Source: Lasiodiplodia sp. COLG20
Taxonomy: Eukaryota > Ascomycota > Dothideomycetes > Botryosphaeriales > Botryosphaeriaceae
Reading direction: 5' to 3'
NCBI GenBank assembly: GCA_009801085.1
Contig: VNWV01000007.1
Location: forward strand, 992,001-1,056,000
Length of the DNA: 64,000 nucleotides
Of this stretch, positions 12,267 through 22,076 are shown piece by piece. The first letter of the stretch is position 1, and each line of letters opens with the position of its first letter. The notes beneath the pieces were generated by a model, which saw nothing but the letters and a program-made list of their open reading frames with translations, had not been told where the DNA came from and made no database searches. A program made the position numbers and the translations under genes.

Positions 12267-13616
12267 ATGCCTGCTGCAGTGGCCCAGCGCCGCAAGGCCG
12301 CCGGCCTGCCCACCCCCAGCGCGAAGAAAGCACGAACGTCCGCCCAGCCCAACGGCACTTCCGCGCGCAAAGGCGGCCTCGCCGCCCTTGTGTCCGCTGA
12401 CGGCAAGCGCGTCCAGGCAACCACTACCAATGGTGTGAAGGGTGTGAAGCAGGACACCGCCGACGAGGCGCGTGCCATTGTCGGTCACGGTGACGTCGAC
12501 ATGCAAGATGCGAGCGCCGACGCAGTTGTGGAGATCTCCAGCGGCGAAGAAGAAAGCGACCTCGAGGACTCGGCGGACGAGCACAAGGACGAGGCTGCCG
12601 ATGCAAAGGCGGGGGCCGCCGACGCTGAAATGGCAGACGGCGACGAGGCCGAGCCACCATCATTTGGCGAGCTGCTCCAGGCTAACGCACCGGAAGTCGT
12701 CGACGTTGAGGCTACTTTCCAGGATCCCAACCAAGATTCCCGCGCATTGGCACCAACAAGCGGCAACAGGGCGCTGTCAGCCCCTTCGGCGACCTCTCTC
12801 GGTACGGTTCTGACCCAAGCCCTCAAGACGAACGACAAAGAGCTGCTCGAGTCCTGTTTCGAAATGAACGACCTGAACAGCGTCCGGTCCACCATCGAGC
12901 GCCTGCCCTCGACGCTTGTTGCCAACCTCCTCCGCAGACTCGCTGAGCGCCTACACAAGAGGCCGGGCCGTGCAGGAAATCTCATGGTCTGGGTCCAATG
13001 GTCTATCGTTTCACACGGCGGATACCTTGCTGGAAGGCAAGACATAATGAAGGAGCTCGGCAGCCTCAACCGCGTCATCAAGGAGCGTGCAAGCGGTCTT
13101 CAGCCGCTGCTCACTCTCAAGGGCAAGCTTGACATGCTCTCGGCACAGCTGGAACTGCGGAGAAGCATGCAGAAGGCATCCACCATGGATGAGGATGACG
13201 AGGAGGAAGGTGTAATCTACGTTGAGGGTCAGGATGAAAGCGACTCTGATGAGGAGGCGGCTACCGACAAGAACACCAAGGCTATCACCGGCAGCAGACC
13301 GCAGAAGCATGCCAGCAAGCTGGATGATGATGACGAGCTGGAAGGTGTGGAGAGCAGCGACGACGACGGCGCCATGAATCTCAACGCGGAAGAGGAGGAG
13401 GATGACGAGGGTAGCGAAGACGAAGATGTTCTGGATGACGAAGCGGAGGAAACGGAAAATGATACTGGCGACGACGAGTCTGAGGACGACCTGGAAGAGG
13501 TCGACGACGACGATGGCGAGGATCTTTCCGGAGACGACCTTGAGACGCCGAGACCTACCAAGCGTTCTGCAGCTGCACAGCGCATGGGCTTCGGCAGTGG
13601 CAGGAGACGCCGTTGA
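12267..13616 (+). CDS. Utp12-domain nucleolar protein, Utp5-like (SSU processome)
   Basis: A single exon of 449 aa starts at an ATG in a good context (CTCACCATGCC). Residues 1-170 are basic, then acidic and disordered. At about 190-310 lies a helical region typical of the Utp12/WDR43 C-terminal domain (LGTVLTQALKTNDKELLESC, then NLLRRLAERLHKRPGRAGNL, then VQWSIVSHGGYLAG). The rest is a very acidic tail with a basic end GFGSGRRRR. Utp5 belongs to the t-UTP complex that binds nascent 35S pre-rRNA. Yeast Utp5 and human WDR43 also have an N-terminal WD40 propeller, which I cannot find here. The sequence is either a WD40-less form usual in this fungal group or another Utp12-domain protein. Confidence 0.8.
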   Translation: MPAAVAQRRKAAGLPTPSAKKARTSAQPNGTSARKGGLAALVSADGKRVQATTTNGVKGVKQDTADEARAIVGHGDVDMQDASADAVVEISSGEEESDLEDSADEHKDEAADAKAGAADAEMADGDEAEPPSFGELLQANAPEVVDVEATFQDPNQDSRALAPTSGNRALSAPSATSLGTVLTQALKTNDKELLESCFEMNDLNSVRSTIERLPSTLVANLLRRLAERLHKRPGRAGNLMVWVQWSIVSHGGYLAGRQDIMKELGSLNRVIKERASGLQPLLTLKGKLDMLSAQLELRRSMQKASTMDEDDEEEGVIYVEGQDESDSDEEAATDKNTKAITGSRPQKHASKLDDDDELEGVESSDDDGAMNLNAEEEEDDEGSEDEDVLDDEAEETENDTGDDESEDDLEEVDDDDGEDLSGDDLETPRPTKRSAAAQRMGFGSGRRRR

Positions 13617-14466
13617 ACATGCTTTTTCTCTTTTGGGACCGCTCCGTACCTCTGCACAAAATGTACATGAACGTTTTGCTCGAGTTTCCCCTGTTACGAC
13701 GAGCGTACCGCCCTCTCATCAAAAGCGTCGTCTTTCTGGATACATTTATTTGATATCATACACCACGAGGATATGAGTGGGCGTGATGTCCAGGCGTTCA
13801 TCGGTAGGATCGGAGTTTGCTCGCTGGCTTTGGGTCAGCACCGCTTGGCTAATGGGCTGCATAGCGTTGGTCTTAGATAAACTTCTCGGTAACGCGTAGT
13901 CGGGGGTGGATAAAATAAAATTCTTCAGGCATCACTTTTCTGACCGCTTTTTCAGACATACCTGACTAACATTGTACACAGAGAACCTTTGTTTCTGGAC
14001 ACATCTCTTCATGTGCCAAGAGGGAGGGTAACGACGACTCGGGGTCATGACCAATGCCATTCTGCAGACCGCCCATTTGGGTTGCTGAGGTCCACTGGAC
14101 AATCACGTGTGGTGGAGTCAAGAGCGACAGGGGACCAGTCAAAGGAGCGCAAGATATCGGTCCGATGCCGGAAAGCGACACTCGGTGTAGACTCCGATGA
14201 TTTCATCCTCAGCCCGCCACTTTGCCAACAACAACAACTCGGTAAACATCGCGGCTTACAGAATCGGACGATGTTGTGATGCTTGCCGTTCGGAAATTCC
14301 GGCATGACATAGTGACTCGTTTTGGCTCGGGTTTATCGGACTTGTGGAACGGGCCTCCTCTTCCGGTCTTTCCCCGAGTGAGAAGCAATAAAAAGGACGA
14401 TACCAGCGGTCTCTTCCGTTGAGGATCTCTCGCTATGTCGTGCATGTCAGCCTCCTCTCCCTAAAA
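13617..14466. other. Intergenic stretch, no gene seen
   Basis: This is the 3' flank of the UTP5-like gene and the upstream region of the transporter. Open frames on both strands lack family resemblance. No repeats were seen. Confidence 0.45.
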
Positions 14467-16312
14467 ATGTCATCGTCATTGGTCGTAACGACAGCGGAGC
14501 CAACCGGTTTGCGAAGCGAGAATAGCAAGGATGTGCACGTCGATCCGCGGCACAACAGCGAAAGCGATCGGGACAGCAGCAGCAATGCGAGAACGACGGA
14601 GCCCGGCGAAGCGTCGTCTGAAAGGATCCTGAGCGCGTTGGAGGTGGACTATGCCGCCGCGACAGTTGGTGGGAAGCAGAGGGTTTTTAGCGGAGCCTGG
14701 CATGAGGTTGCCTTCATCACGGTTGTTGTGATGGCGCAATTGGTCACGGTAGGGCGTTCCGTCGTAACTGTAACAGGAAATTTCTCGGATTGATCTCTGT
14801 TTCAGCAAATGAACCTGGGCAACACCATCGTTCAGGTGCGCAGCATTGCGCGTGGCCTCAGCATCGGCGATGACGCTGCTCAGGAGTCGTGGTTTGTGGC
14901 CAGTTACAGGCGCGTTCGCTCTCTCTCTCTCTTTTTGTTTGTCTTGCTCTTGCATCTGCTGACAAAGGCTGCAGTATTACCGTGGGCGCCTTTGTTCTCG
15001 TGACAGGCCGGCTTGGTGATATTTACGGCATCAAAGCGCTGTGGCTTATCGGCTGGATTTGGTTATCACTTTTCTCCCTCCTTTGCGGGTTCTGTGATTT
15101 CTTCGACTCCGATGTTGTCTTCGACATCTTCCGAGCCCTTGGGGGCATTGGCCCTGCGATGCTGATGCCTAACGCGTCCGCCCTGCTGGCCAGTGCCTTT
15201 GAGCCAGGCTTTAAGAAGAACCTCGCTTTCGCCATCTTCGGGGCTGTTGCACCTGGCGGGTACGTAGCCGGCCTGGCATGGGGCGGTATCTTCACGCAGC
15301 TGGCTGGCGACTGGAGGTGGACTTACTGGAGCATGAGTATTTTGTGCCTTGCTTCTGGCGCACTCGCTCACGTCGTAATCCCCAATGCCCTCAACATAGC
15401 CCACGGGGGGTCTTTCGACTACCTTGGAAGTGCGGTTGGGGTGTCCGGTCTGGTCCTCATTTTCTTTGCTTTCAAGTGAGTGCTCCTTGCCCAGACCATC
15501 AACGAGGATGTTGTACTAAATATTGAAGTGCGGCGCCTCTTTTCGGTTGGAGCGCAGCTTACATACCCATACTGCTGGCAATTGGACTGGTTCTAATTGT
15601 TCTCTTTGTCATTATCGAGAATCGCGTCCCGGAGCCTGTGATGCCCATGTCGATGTTCACAAAGCCAGCATTTGCAGCCGTCATGCTAAGTCTATCTTGC
15701 GGATGGATGAGTTTCGGCATGTTCCAATACTACGCACCTCAATTCCTTCTCCGTCTTCGTGGTATTACGATGATGGAACTTTGTCTTCAGGTATTCAACC
15801 CCTTGGCCCTTTCCCGAATCTCTATTCACATTCAACAGTTCATACCACTGGTTGTAGATGGTGCCCTCGCTGCTGCTCTAGCAGTTTTTCTACTGCCTCG
15901 TGTACCAGCTTGGGTTGTCTTTATTTCCTCGATGATCGCCTTCTTCATCGGTCAGATATTATTGGCGCTCATGCCTGTTGATCAGGGATATTGGCCGATG
16001 ACGTTTCCTCTCGTTGTACTCATCGCGTTCGGCCCCGATCTCAGCTTCGCCAGTGCTAGCCTGATCGTGAGCGATCAAGTACCCAAGGATCAGCAAGGCG
16101 CTGCCGGCAGTTTCGTGAATACCGTGGTCAACTACAGCATTGGTCTTGGCTTGGCCTTTGCAGGTAATCTGGAAGTCAGAACTAACGACGGAGGGAAAGA
16201 TATCTTGCAAGGGTACAGGAGCGCATGGTGGCTTGGTACGGGTTTCGCAGGGCTGGGGGTCTTGGTCACCTTTGCGTTCAGAAACAAGATGCAAAGGCAC
16301 AAGATCGAGTAG
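14467..16312 (+). CDS. MFS transporter, DHA2 type, ATR1-like
   Basis: The best model has five exons: 14467-14748, 14806-14909, 14975-15475, 15529-15790 and 15839-16312, giving 540 aa. A 75-residue polar N-terminus precedes about 14 hydrophobic segments. The MFS signature between helices 2 and 3 reads GRLGDIYGIKALWLIGWIW and the DHA2 region RALGGIGPAMLMPNASALLA is clear. The style matches Saccharomyces Atr1 (aminotriazole/boron exporter) and its many fungal relatives, which are plasma-membrane proton antiporters; the substrate cannot be predicted. Two oddities: the intron after exon 2 appears to start with GC, giving the conserved join SYSITVGAF, and the last intron is 48 nt, in frame and without a stop. 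A MITE copy begins 48 bp after the stop. Confidence 0.88.
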
Positions 16313-16412
16313 TCGTTACACGACGTTAAATGCGCGCAACAATTAACCGAAGGTACATACAGTCCCCTCTCGTAGCCGATGGCTAGCGTGGATTTGCTTT
16401 TTTCTCCTGTCG

Positions 16413-16457
16413 TGGGTAGGTGACGCTATCGTCCGGACGATAGCTTCAAACTACCCA
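16413..16457. repeat. Collapsed palindrome unit (45 bp) without centre
   Basis: The two arms TGGGTAGGTGACGCTATC and GATAGCTTCAAACTACCCA meet at TCCGGA with no AT-rich spacer. Confidence 0.7.
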
Positions 16458-16510
16458 TATACGTCGTTATTCGTCCAAAAAAAACCCCCCCGAAAAAAGG
16501 GCACATATCA

Positions 16511-16593
16511 TGGGTAGCTGAAGCTATCGTCCGGACGTAAATGTCGAATTAATAATTATACATACACGTCCGGATGATAGCTTCAAATACCCA
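16511..16593. repeat. 83-bp palindrome unit, second in copy 2
   Basis: Same length and arms as in copies 1 and 3, with an AT-rich centre (GAATTAATAATTAT). Confidence 0.8.
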
Positions 16594-16832
16594 CATATGT
16601 TAATTTTTAGTTACGCTATATTTTACACCCCTGCTATTCTTCGCGCTAGCCATCGGCTGCGAGAGGGGGCTGTAACATGAAACTTAAATACTATGTATCA
16701 TAATGGGCATTTCATTCACTATCACCGTTGAGAAGGGACACAACAAGAAATTCTGTAGAAATCTCGCATATTCGATACTACTACGAAGCAACTCACAAAC
16801 AAAGAGAAACAACAGCTCTCGTTCTATCGACT

Positions 16833-17948
16833 TCAATCATCACCATTCATGTCAATGATCTCCTCTTCTCCCTCCTCATACTCGTCACCATCATCATCGC
16901 TGTAGTCAGAAGAACTGTCATCCTCATCGGAGCTCCAACCATTTCGCAGCTCTTGATGGATCAGACTGTTCAACCCTTGGCCTCCGCCAGACGGTAATGG
17001 CTTATCAACGGGACTCGTCTTGAAAGTAGCCACAGAAGCCATGCTCGACAGCCGTACAGATTTACCCATTTCACCCGCAGAGCGAAAATGAGGTTTAGGC
17101 TCACGCTTACCGTCATCGAGGTTCAGTTCAGAGAAGATACTAAGCCTCTCCTCAGGGAGTTGGTAGTCCGAATAGCTTACCGGTCGAGATGGCGCAGCCT
17201 CACTTACAGGCGCCATGAAGTCTGACATGCGGGTCATGCGGGTGGGCTCGCGCTCCGGCCGGGGAAGCCGAGGCAGTGGTTTGTCTGCATAGCTTGCGGG
17301 CTTAGATGGCGGCGCAGCATCACTTCGAGGTGCCATAAAGTCCGACATGCGGGTCATGCGGTCGGACAGCGGCTCCGGCCTCTCCACCGTCGTCTCCTTG
17401 ATGGGGCGGCTGTTGTCAGTTGAACGTTGAACGAACTCACCCGGGGGTTGTTGAGTCACTGCAGATGATGCATCATGATCGTTACCGCCGCGGTGCTTGT
17501 AGTACTTCCGATGATGCACGAGGCTGTCTCGGCATTCGCCGAGGCTGTTTTGACATTCCCGGCGCTGGTGCCTCTGTTTCCGACGCTCGCGGCGATCCTC
17601 ACAGTGCTGGCAGTAGGGCTCTTGGTGGTCGTGGCGGTGCTTGCGGCGACGTCCCTTGCCGGAGCTGGCCGAGGCACTGCTGTTGTTGTGACGGGAAGAC
17701 CTCTCCTTCTCTGCGTTGCACTTTGACCTTCGTTTCCTCCTCCTGGGAGTCATTACGACTTGGCCGTCAGCACGACGCTTGACGAGGTAGGCCAGTCCTG
17801 TGTCACGCAGAACATACATCATCTCGACCAGCTTGTTGTTGCGAAAGAGTTTCCGCGTACGTTCTCTAATCTCCTTGAGAGATGACACATATTCAAGCAT
17901 GCGCTCCTTTGCATAGCTCTTGCTCTTTCTGTGGTGGGTGTTCTCCAT
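16833..17948 (-). CDS. Uncharacterised basic/acidic protein with duplicated segment
   Basis: A single open frame of 371 aa. Residues 1-65 look folded (ERMLEYVSSLKEIRERTRKL, VEMMYVLRDTGLAYLVKRR). They are followed by a Lys/Arg/His-rich stretch that includes clustered Cys and His (YCQHCEDRRERRKQRHQRRE). Two near-identical segments follow (RMTRMSDFMAPRSDAAP and RMTRMSDFMAPVSEAAP, about 45 residues apart), each with a Ser/Tyr-containing tail. The C-terminus is a long Asp/Glu/Ser run. I recognise no family. It lies between two MITE copies (ending 160 bp downstream and starting 312 bp upstream). A lineage-specific gene is likely; nuclear location would fit the composition. Confidence 0.6.
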   Translation of the reverse strand: MENTHHRKSKSYAKERMLEYVSSLKEIRERTRKLFRNNKLVEMMYVLRDTGLAYLVKRRADGQVVMTPRRRKRRSKCNAEKERSSRHNNSSASASSGKGRRRKHRHDHQEPYCQHCEDRRERRKQRHQRRECQNSLGECRDSLVHHRKYYKHRGGNDHDASSAVTQQPPGEFVQRSTDNSRPIKETTVERPEPLSDRMTRMSDFMAPRSDAAPPSKPASYADKPLPRLPRPEREPTRMTRMSDFMAPVSEAAPSRPVSYSDYQLPEERLSIFSELNLDDGKREPKPHFRSAGEMGKSVRLSSMASVATFKTSPVDKPLPSGGGQGLNSLIHQELRNGWSSDEDDSSSDYSDDDGDEYEEGEEEIIDMNGDD

Positions 17949-18260
17949 TTTTTCTTCGTCAATTCAGCGGTTTGGTGGAACGGAGGGTGTACTGGACAAG
18001 GATTTGGAGAATTGGTTTCGGACCTGTGTAGGAAAGCGAATGAGGCTTGTTGTTGATTTAGGGAGCTACTCAGCAAACATTATATCAGTTGACAGGCACT
18101 AGACATCGTCGATGTGTTTCTAAACAATGGTCCATGTTTGTTGTGTAACTGACCCAGGACTCGGAAAATGAAACGAAGAAGTGTGAGACACACTTCGAAG
18201 AATTACCAACTCCTGCAGTCATAGCCTTTGGACATCTGTGCCGGTCTTCCAATGACTGTA

Positions 18261-18486
18261 CAGAGGGGTGCTGCTGCCGATGGCTAGCGCGAGATCCTCA
18301 AGGGTAACTATGCCTCGTCTTTTTCTTCTCAAAAAAACAAAAACAGAACAACGCATGGGTAGTTGAAGCCATCGTCGGGACGTATATGTAGAGTTTTTAA
18401 TTCGACGTTCTCGTCCTGACGATAGCTTCAACTACCCATGAGCAAAAAGCAAATCCACGCTAGCCATCGGCTGCGAGAGGGGACTG
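18261..18486. mobile_element. Miniature inverted-repeat element, copy 3 (226 bp)
   Basis: The right end matches the family consensus (GCGAGAGGGGACTG). The left end keeps CAG and GCCGATGGCTAGCG, but about ten bases between are changed (AGGGGTGCTGCT), with the overall 29-base length unchanged. TA flanks both ends. The internal 83-bp palindrome is at 18356-18438. Confidence 0.8.
18356..18438. repeat. 83-bp palindrome unit in copy 3
   Basis: The arms TGGGTAGTTGAAGCCATC and GATAGCTTCAACTACCCA flank a centre containing GAGTTTTTAATTC. Confidence 0.8.
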
Positions 18487-19224
18487 TAGTTTTGATGTTT
18501 ACTCCAGCGTCTTGACTTGCTTGAAAAACATTTTTCAGTGGCGGATCTTGGTGGACTAGTGACGATAACGATGCATGAAGCTTACAAGATGTAGAAAATA
18601 TTGAAGAACATCAAATGCAATGCCTTATTACAGTTTGTTTGAACCGAAGCAAAAAAGCCTTGACTTCTCAAGAAGGCCAGAAGAGTATGCGCGAATGGAT
18701 GCGTTTCTCCTCTGATTCTCTGCCTGCACAGTACAGTACTGAAAGTAACGTTTTAGCCTTCATACTCGATAACATTTTGAAGCATATAGGTCTATTCAAC
18801 CAGGTCGCGCATGAAAGGAGGCGAACAAATGCTATCCATGTTCAGTCTGTGTAATCAATATTTTGTTGTCTTCTACTCATAATCTCGAATTTCCGTGCCA
18901 CCTATGATGAAAACTGGACTCGTGCGCTTCCGATGTTCATAAACAATGTAAAGACAATGGCATTTATGGTCGTTGTGTAGACACAATGCAAAACCAACAT
19001 TTGACGGTCGGCGCATTATCCAGGTGGTGGAGAGAACAATGCAGTTGTGGATTTGAACAATCCCCGAGAGCCCAACCTATATGATAATGTTGGTGCGCGC
19101 GTAGTACTCGAACTAACAAGCGGGTTCAAGTGTCTCTCCTTCTCTTCTTACCAACGTGTTTTCTTTTTACCTTAAGTGTTCCTTTCTACTCCACGCGATC
19201 GGTAAGCTGAGCCCCGAAAAAAGA

Positions 19225-20772
19225 ATGGCACCGACTGGCAAGGCTCAGGCACTCGCTGACTACGTCCAGTCGAGCATAGCCGACAATAGAAACCTTGACC
19301 ACAAGGTCATGAACAGTTTCTCGAAAGAGCCGTCCGGGTGGGCGCAGGTTCGCTCATTCGTGTCACGCCGTTCTCGGGAGCTTGCAAGCTTGGCCACCAA
19401 GCCGTTGGTGGAGGTTCCAGAGGCTGAACGGCCCGCTCCCCTGGCCGTTCGCAAGATTGCTTCGAGAACAGTCGATAATGCAGGCGATATTTCCCCCATC
19501 AGCGAGCCGGACTCAATGAATTACATTCCCTGGGACCCTAGGATGTCAGTGACAAGCCTTGACACCACAACATCACGGCTGACCTGTGACAGCACTGATA
19601 GTATCCACATAGAGACCGCCTCTTACGTTCCGTACGCCCGCTTCCAACAGCGCGACGTCCGAGTCCTCGGCGGAGACAGCAGTCCCATAAGCATTCGCTC
19701 GCCCCGCACCGTTGGACCTGCACAGATGCAGAACAGCGAGCTGGACAGCGTCCTGCTCATGGGCTACGCCGCCCAACGCCGGCGCCAAATTCCAAACGCA
19801 CTCCGTCCTGGCACAGAGCCGCTTTCTCCCTCTTCCATCGACGAGAAGCCCGAGGAGGAAGAGGAGGAGGACAAGGAGGCAGAAGAGCCGGCGATCCCAG
19901 AGGCAGTCCGCATCGCGCAGGCCATGCTAGAGGGCGAAATCCCTCCCATCGCAACCTCTGCAGCAGACGACAGCAGCGAGCATCCGTCCTCGCGCTCTTC
20001 AATCTCCTCCCTCCCCACCATCACCCTCACCCACCCCTCCACCAAGCAAACCACCCGCCCTCGCTCCGACCACCCCGCCCTCCTCCTCCGCCACAAACGC
20101 AGCAACCCCCGCCTCCGCGACCCCAAAAACCGCCCACAAACCTGGACGTCCAATTCCACCCGCCTCAGGCGCCTAAACGGGCCCCTGCCCCCAACACCGT
20201 ACGAAATGGCCATCGAGCTCGGCTTGCTGGGCGAGGAGGACCCCCGTGCCTCAGACCAGGATGATGACTGCAGTTCCCCCGCCACACCTGCCACCCCCGC
20301 CACCGTCGCTTATAGTGACTGCAGCCGGATCAGCAGTGGCAGGTACAGCACCATGACCACATCCAGCAACCGCAGCGGCAACAGCGTCGGCAGCCGCAGC
20401 AGCGACGGCAGCATCATCACGATCCCGCGACGGCCGCTGGGCCATAGGGACTTTCGCCCCGTTGCGAGTAGGATTAGTGGAGCGTGGGGGCCGGATGATG
20501 TGGGCACGGGCGAGACGGGTGTTGGCGGGGATGAGGTGCGGTTGACGTGGGTTGATGCACCTGCGTCGCCGGGGTCGGCGGGTGGGAGTGGGAGTGGCGG
20601 CACGAGGGTGAGGACTCCGCAGCAGTGGTTGGAGCAGTTTCGGCCGTTGTCGTTTGATGAGTTGAATGTGGGGTGTCTTAAGGAGGAGGAGGAGGAGCAG
20701 ACGCTGAGGAGGAGGAGGAGGGCGGTGATGGGGAAGAAGGGGAAGGGGCTTTGGAGGAGGTCGGAGCCCTAA
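19225..20772 (+). CDS. Uncharacterised, mostly disordered protein
   Basis: A single exon from the ATG at 19225 gives 515 aa. The frame stays open upstream to 19156 but lacks a better start. The first 60 residues have helical character (AQALADYVQSSIADNRNLDH, WAQVRSFVSRRSRELASL). The remainder is Ser/Thr/Pro-rich with an acidic run (EKPEEEEEEDKEAEEPA). Two short ordered patches follow: GPLPPTPYEMAIELGLLGEE and TPQQWLEQFRPLSFDELNVG. The tail is basic (LRRRRRAVMGKKGKGLW). I recognise no domain; such proteins are common orphan or order-level fungal genes. Poly-T follows the stop by about 70 bp. Confidence 0.6.
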   Translation: MAPTGKAQALADYVQSSIADNRNLDHKVMNSFSKEPSGWAQVRSFVSRRSRELASLATKPLVEVPEAERPAPLAVRKIASRTVDNAGDISPISEPDSMNYIPWDPRMSVTSLDTTTSRLTCDSTDSIHIETASYVPYARFQQRDVRVLGGDSSPISIRSPRTVGPAQMQNSELDSVLLMGYAAQRRRQIPNALRPGTEPLSPSSIDEKPEEEEEEDKEAEEPAIPEAVRIAQAMLEGEIPPIATSAADDSSEHPSSRSSISSLPTITLTHPSTKQTTRPRSDHPALLLRHKRSNPRLRDPKNRPQTWTSNSTRLRRLNGPLPPTPYEMAIELGLLGEEDPRASDQDDDCSSPATPATPATVAYSDCSRISSGRYSTMTTSSNRSGNSVGSRSSDGSIITIPRRPLGHRDFRPVASRISGAWGPDDVGTGETGVGGDEVRLTWVDAPASPGSAGGSGSGGTRVRTPQQWLEQFRPLSFDELNVGCLKEEEEEQTLRRRRRAVMGKKGKGLWRRSEP

Positions 20773-21410
20773 CATCATGGGAGGGGTCGCGGCTGTGCTG
20801 GGCATGGTCGGGACGTTTTCACTCTTTAGGACGTTTCCTTTTTTTTTTTTTTTTTTTAGTAGATTTCCTTTGTACATTTTGCATCCACATATCTGTACAT
20901 CTTACATACACATGTCTGTACATTTTAGATACACATATCTAATGGAATATTGCTACACATTCTTAAATGCGGAAATTTCCTGCGGGAAGTGGTAGCACGC
21001 TTGAACGTGAACTGTGAGATGAACGGTGCACGGAGCAAATGGCTATGGAAAGAGGGTTTCGTTGGCTGCCTTCTGGATGTGACCATGCATTTTCAAGTAG
21101 AGAAGCTTGTGAGCTTTTCTGATCTGGACAGATGGGCCGAAGAACGTGAGTGTAGTGTTGGTTTGTGGTTGTTTGGGCTCGGTCAACGTTGCGGTAAGGC
21201 TCCGGAACAGACTGGAATTCAGCGACACCAGAGCATTCATTTTTTTGCTGACGCCTTATGCTAAACTGTTGGGTCCCAACAACCTCCGATTTCTACCCGT
21301 TGCCCAGCCAGCACGCCCACCTTGACCGGCTGCAACGATTCCGATCACCGTCTACCCGCACCTACTTAAACCCCCCATTCCCGCGCCCAGAGTCACTTCC
21401 CTTTCTCTTC
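20773..21410. other. Intergenic stretch upstream of U2 snRNA
   Basis: It includes a T(15-16) run at 20839-20857, then imperfect repeats of a CATCTGTACAT-like string (20880-20940). No convincing gene. The last 100 bp should contain the U2 promoter, but I cannot assign a proximal element. Confidence 0.4.
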
Positions 21411-21592
21411 AGCTCTCTTTGCCTTTTGGCTTAGATCAAGTGTAGTAGCTGTTCTTTTTAGTTTAATCTCTAGAACGTCCCTACGGGGGCTTTTCTATTG
21501 ATTAAACTAGTTTTTGGAACCCGGCCAGTGGCCGCTGAGCTCCGCTTATGTCACTGACCACAGTGTCGCTAGTATTACACTGCCGCTAGCCG
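21411..21592 (+). ncRNA. U2 spliceosomal snRNA
   Basis: The 5' part reads TTTGCCTTTTGGCTTAGATC, then AAGTGTAGTA, the universally conserved U2 region with the branch-site-pairing GUAGUA at about 21440-21447. It is followed by CTGTTCTTTTTAGTTTAATC; stem IIa can form with the pairs TTTTAG/CTAGAA. The stem IIb-like hairpin is GTCCC-TACG-GGGGC. The Sm-site region reads AGTTTTTGGAACCCGG. Stem IV near the 3' end reads GCTAG-TATTACACTGCC-GCTAGC, matching the U2A'/B'' binding loop. The 5' end near 21411 and 3' end near 21592 are estimates. U2 pairs with the intron branch site. The base after GUAGUA is G here, not the usual U. Confidence 0.92.
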
Positions 21593-21599
21593 ACGCGAA

Positions 21600-22076
21600 G
21601 AGCGTCATCGCCCTTACCTTCGCTGAAGTGCCTCATCTGCGGTTTTTCGTTGAGTCTCCCAGTGGCAAAAATGTCAATGGGAGCCCGAGGAAGAACCTGT
21701 CCTGGTACAAAGCGCTTTGACCCTCTATTGACCACCCGGGAAAGCGCCTGCAAATTTGCCACCCGTCTCTCATTGACATTTTGTTCTTGTGCTTTGTCTA
21801 TTCCTCAAACCAACGCAACGAAAGCTTGTTCGAACGATGGCGGGAAGGGTCCTGCAATTAATCTTTCACTCGACTTTCAATAAAACGCCAACGTCAAGAA
21901 ACTTTACGCGGCGCGGCCTACGCCTATTGACAGCCTATTGACGCTCTATGAACTGACCAAGCCACGCCACAGTCACTTCTACAAATATTTATCGAACAGC
22001 ATGCCCACACCAGACACTACGCCTCTTTTACACTCCTTCAGGCAAGAAAAATCACAGAACATATCAACGCTCAAAA
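21600..22076. other. Intergenic stretch, no gene seen
   Basis: The downstream flank of U2 and the upstream region of the secreted-protein gene. No supported feature. Confidence 0.4.

Larger units (their letters stand above)
16360..16672. mobile_element. Miniature inverted-repeat element, copy 2 (313 bp, inverted)
   Basis: The left end is CAGTCCCCTCTCGTAGCC and the right end the complement (...GAGAGGGGGCTG), with TA directly outside both ends. The subterminal sequence next to the right end matches, in reverse, the left arm of copy 1 (GCGAAGAATAGCAGGG), so this copy is inserted in the opposite orientation. It holds two palindromes: a collapsed 45-bp one (16413-16457) and a full 83-bp one (16511-16593). 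No coding capacity. Confidence 0.85.
16313..16832. other. Intergenic stretch filled by inverted-repeat element copy 2
   Basis: Most of this interval is the 313-bp element at 16360-16672. The remainder is the 3' flank of two converging genes. Confidence 0.6.
17949..19224. other. Intergenic stretch with repeat element copy 3
   Basis: The element at 18261-18486 is the only clear feature. The rest is AT-richer sequence with short open frames that resemble nothing. The CT-rich 19130-19200 segment is probably the leader of the next gene. Confidence 0.5.

Noticed and set aside
20251..20877. 208-codon minus-strand open frame
   Set aside because: Poly-Pro/Leu/Arg translation opposite the 515-aa plus-strand gene; a low-complexity shadow.
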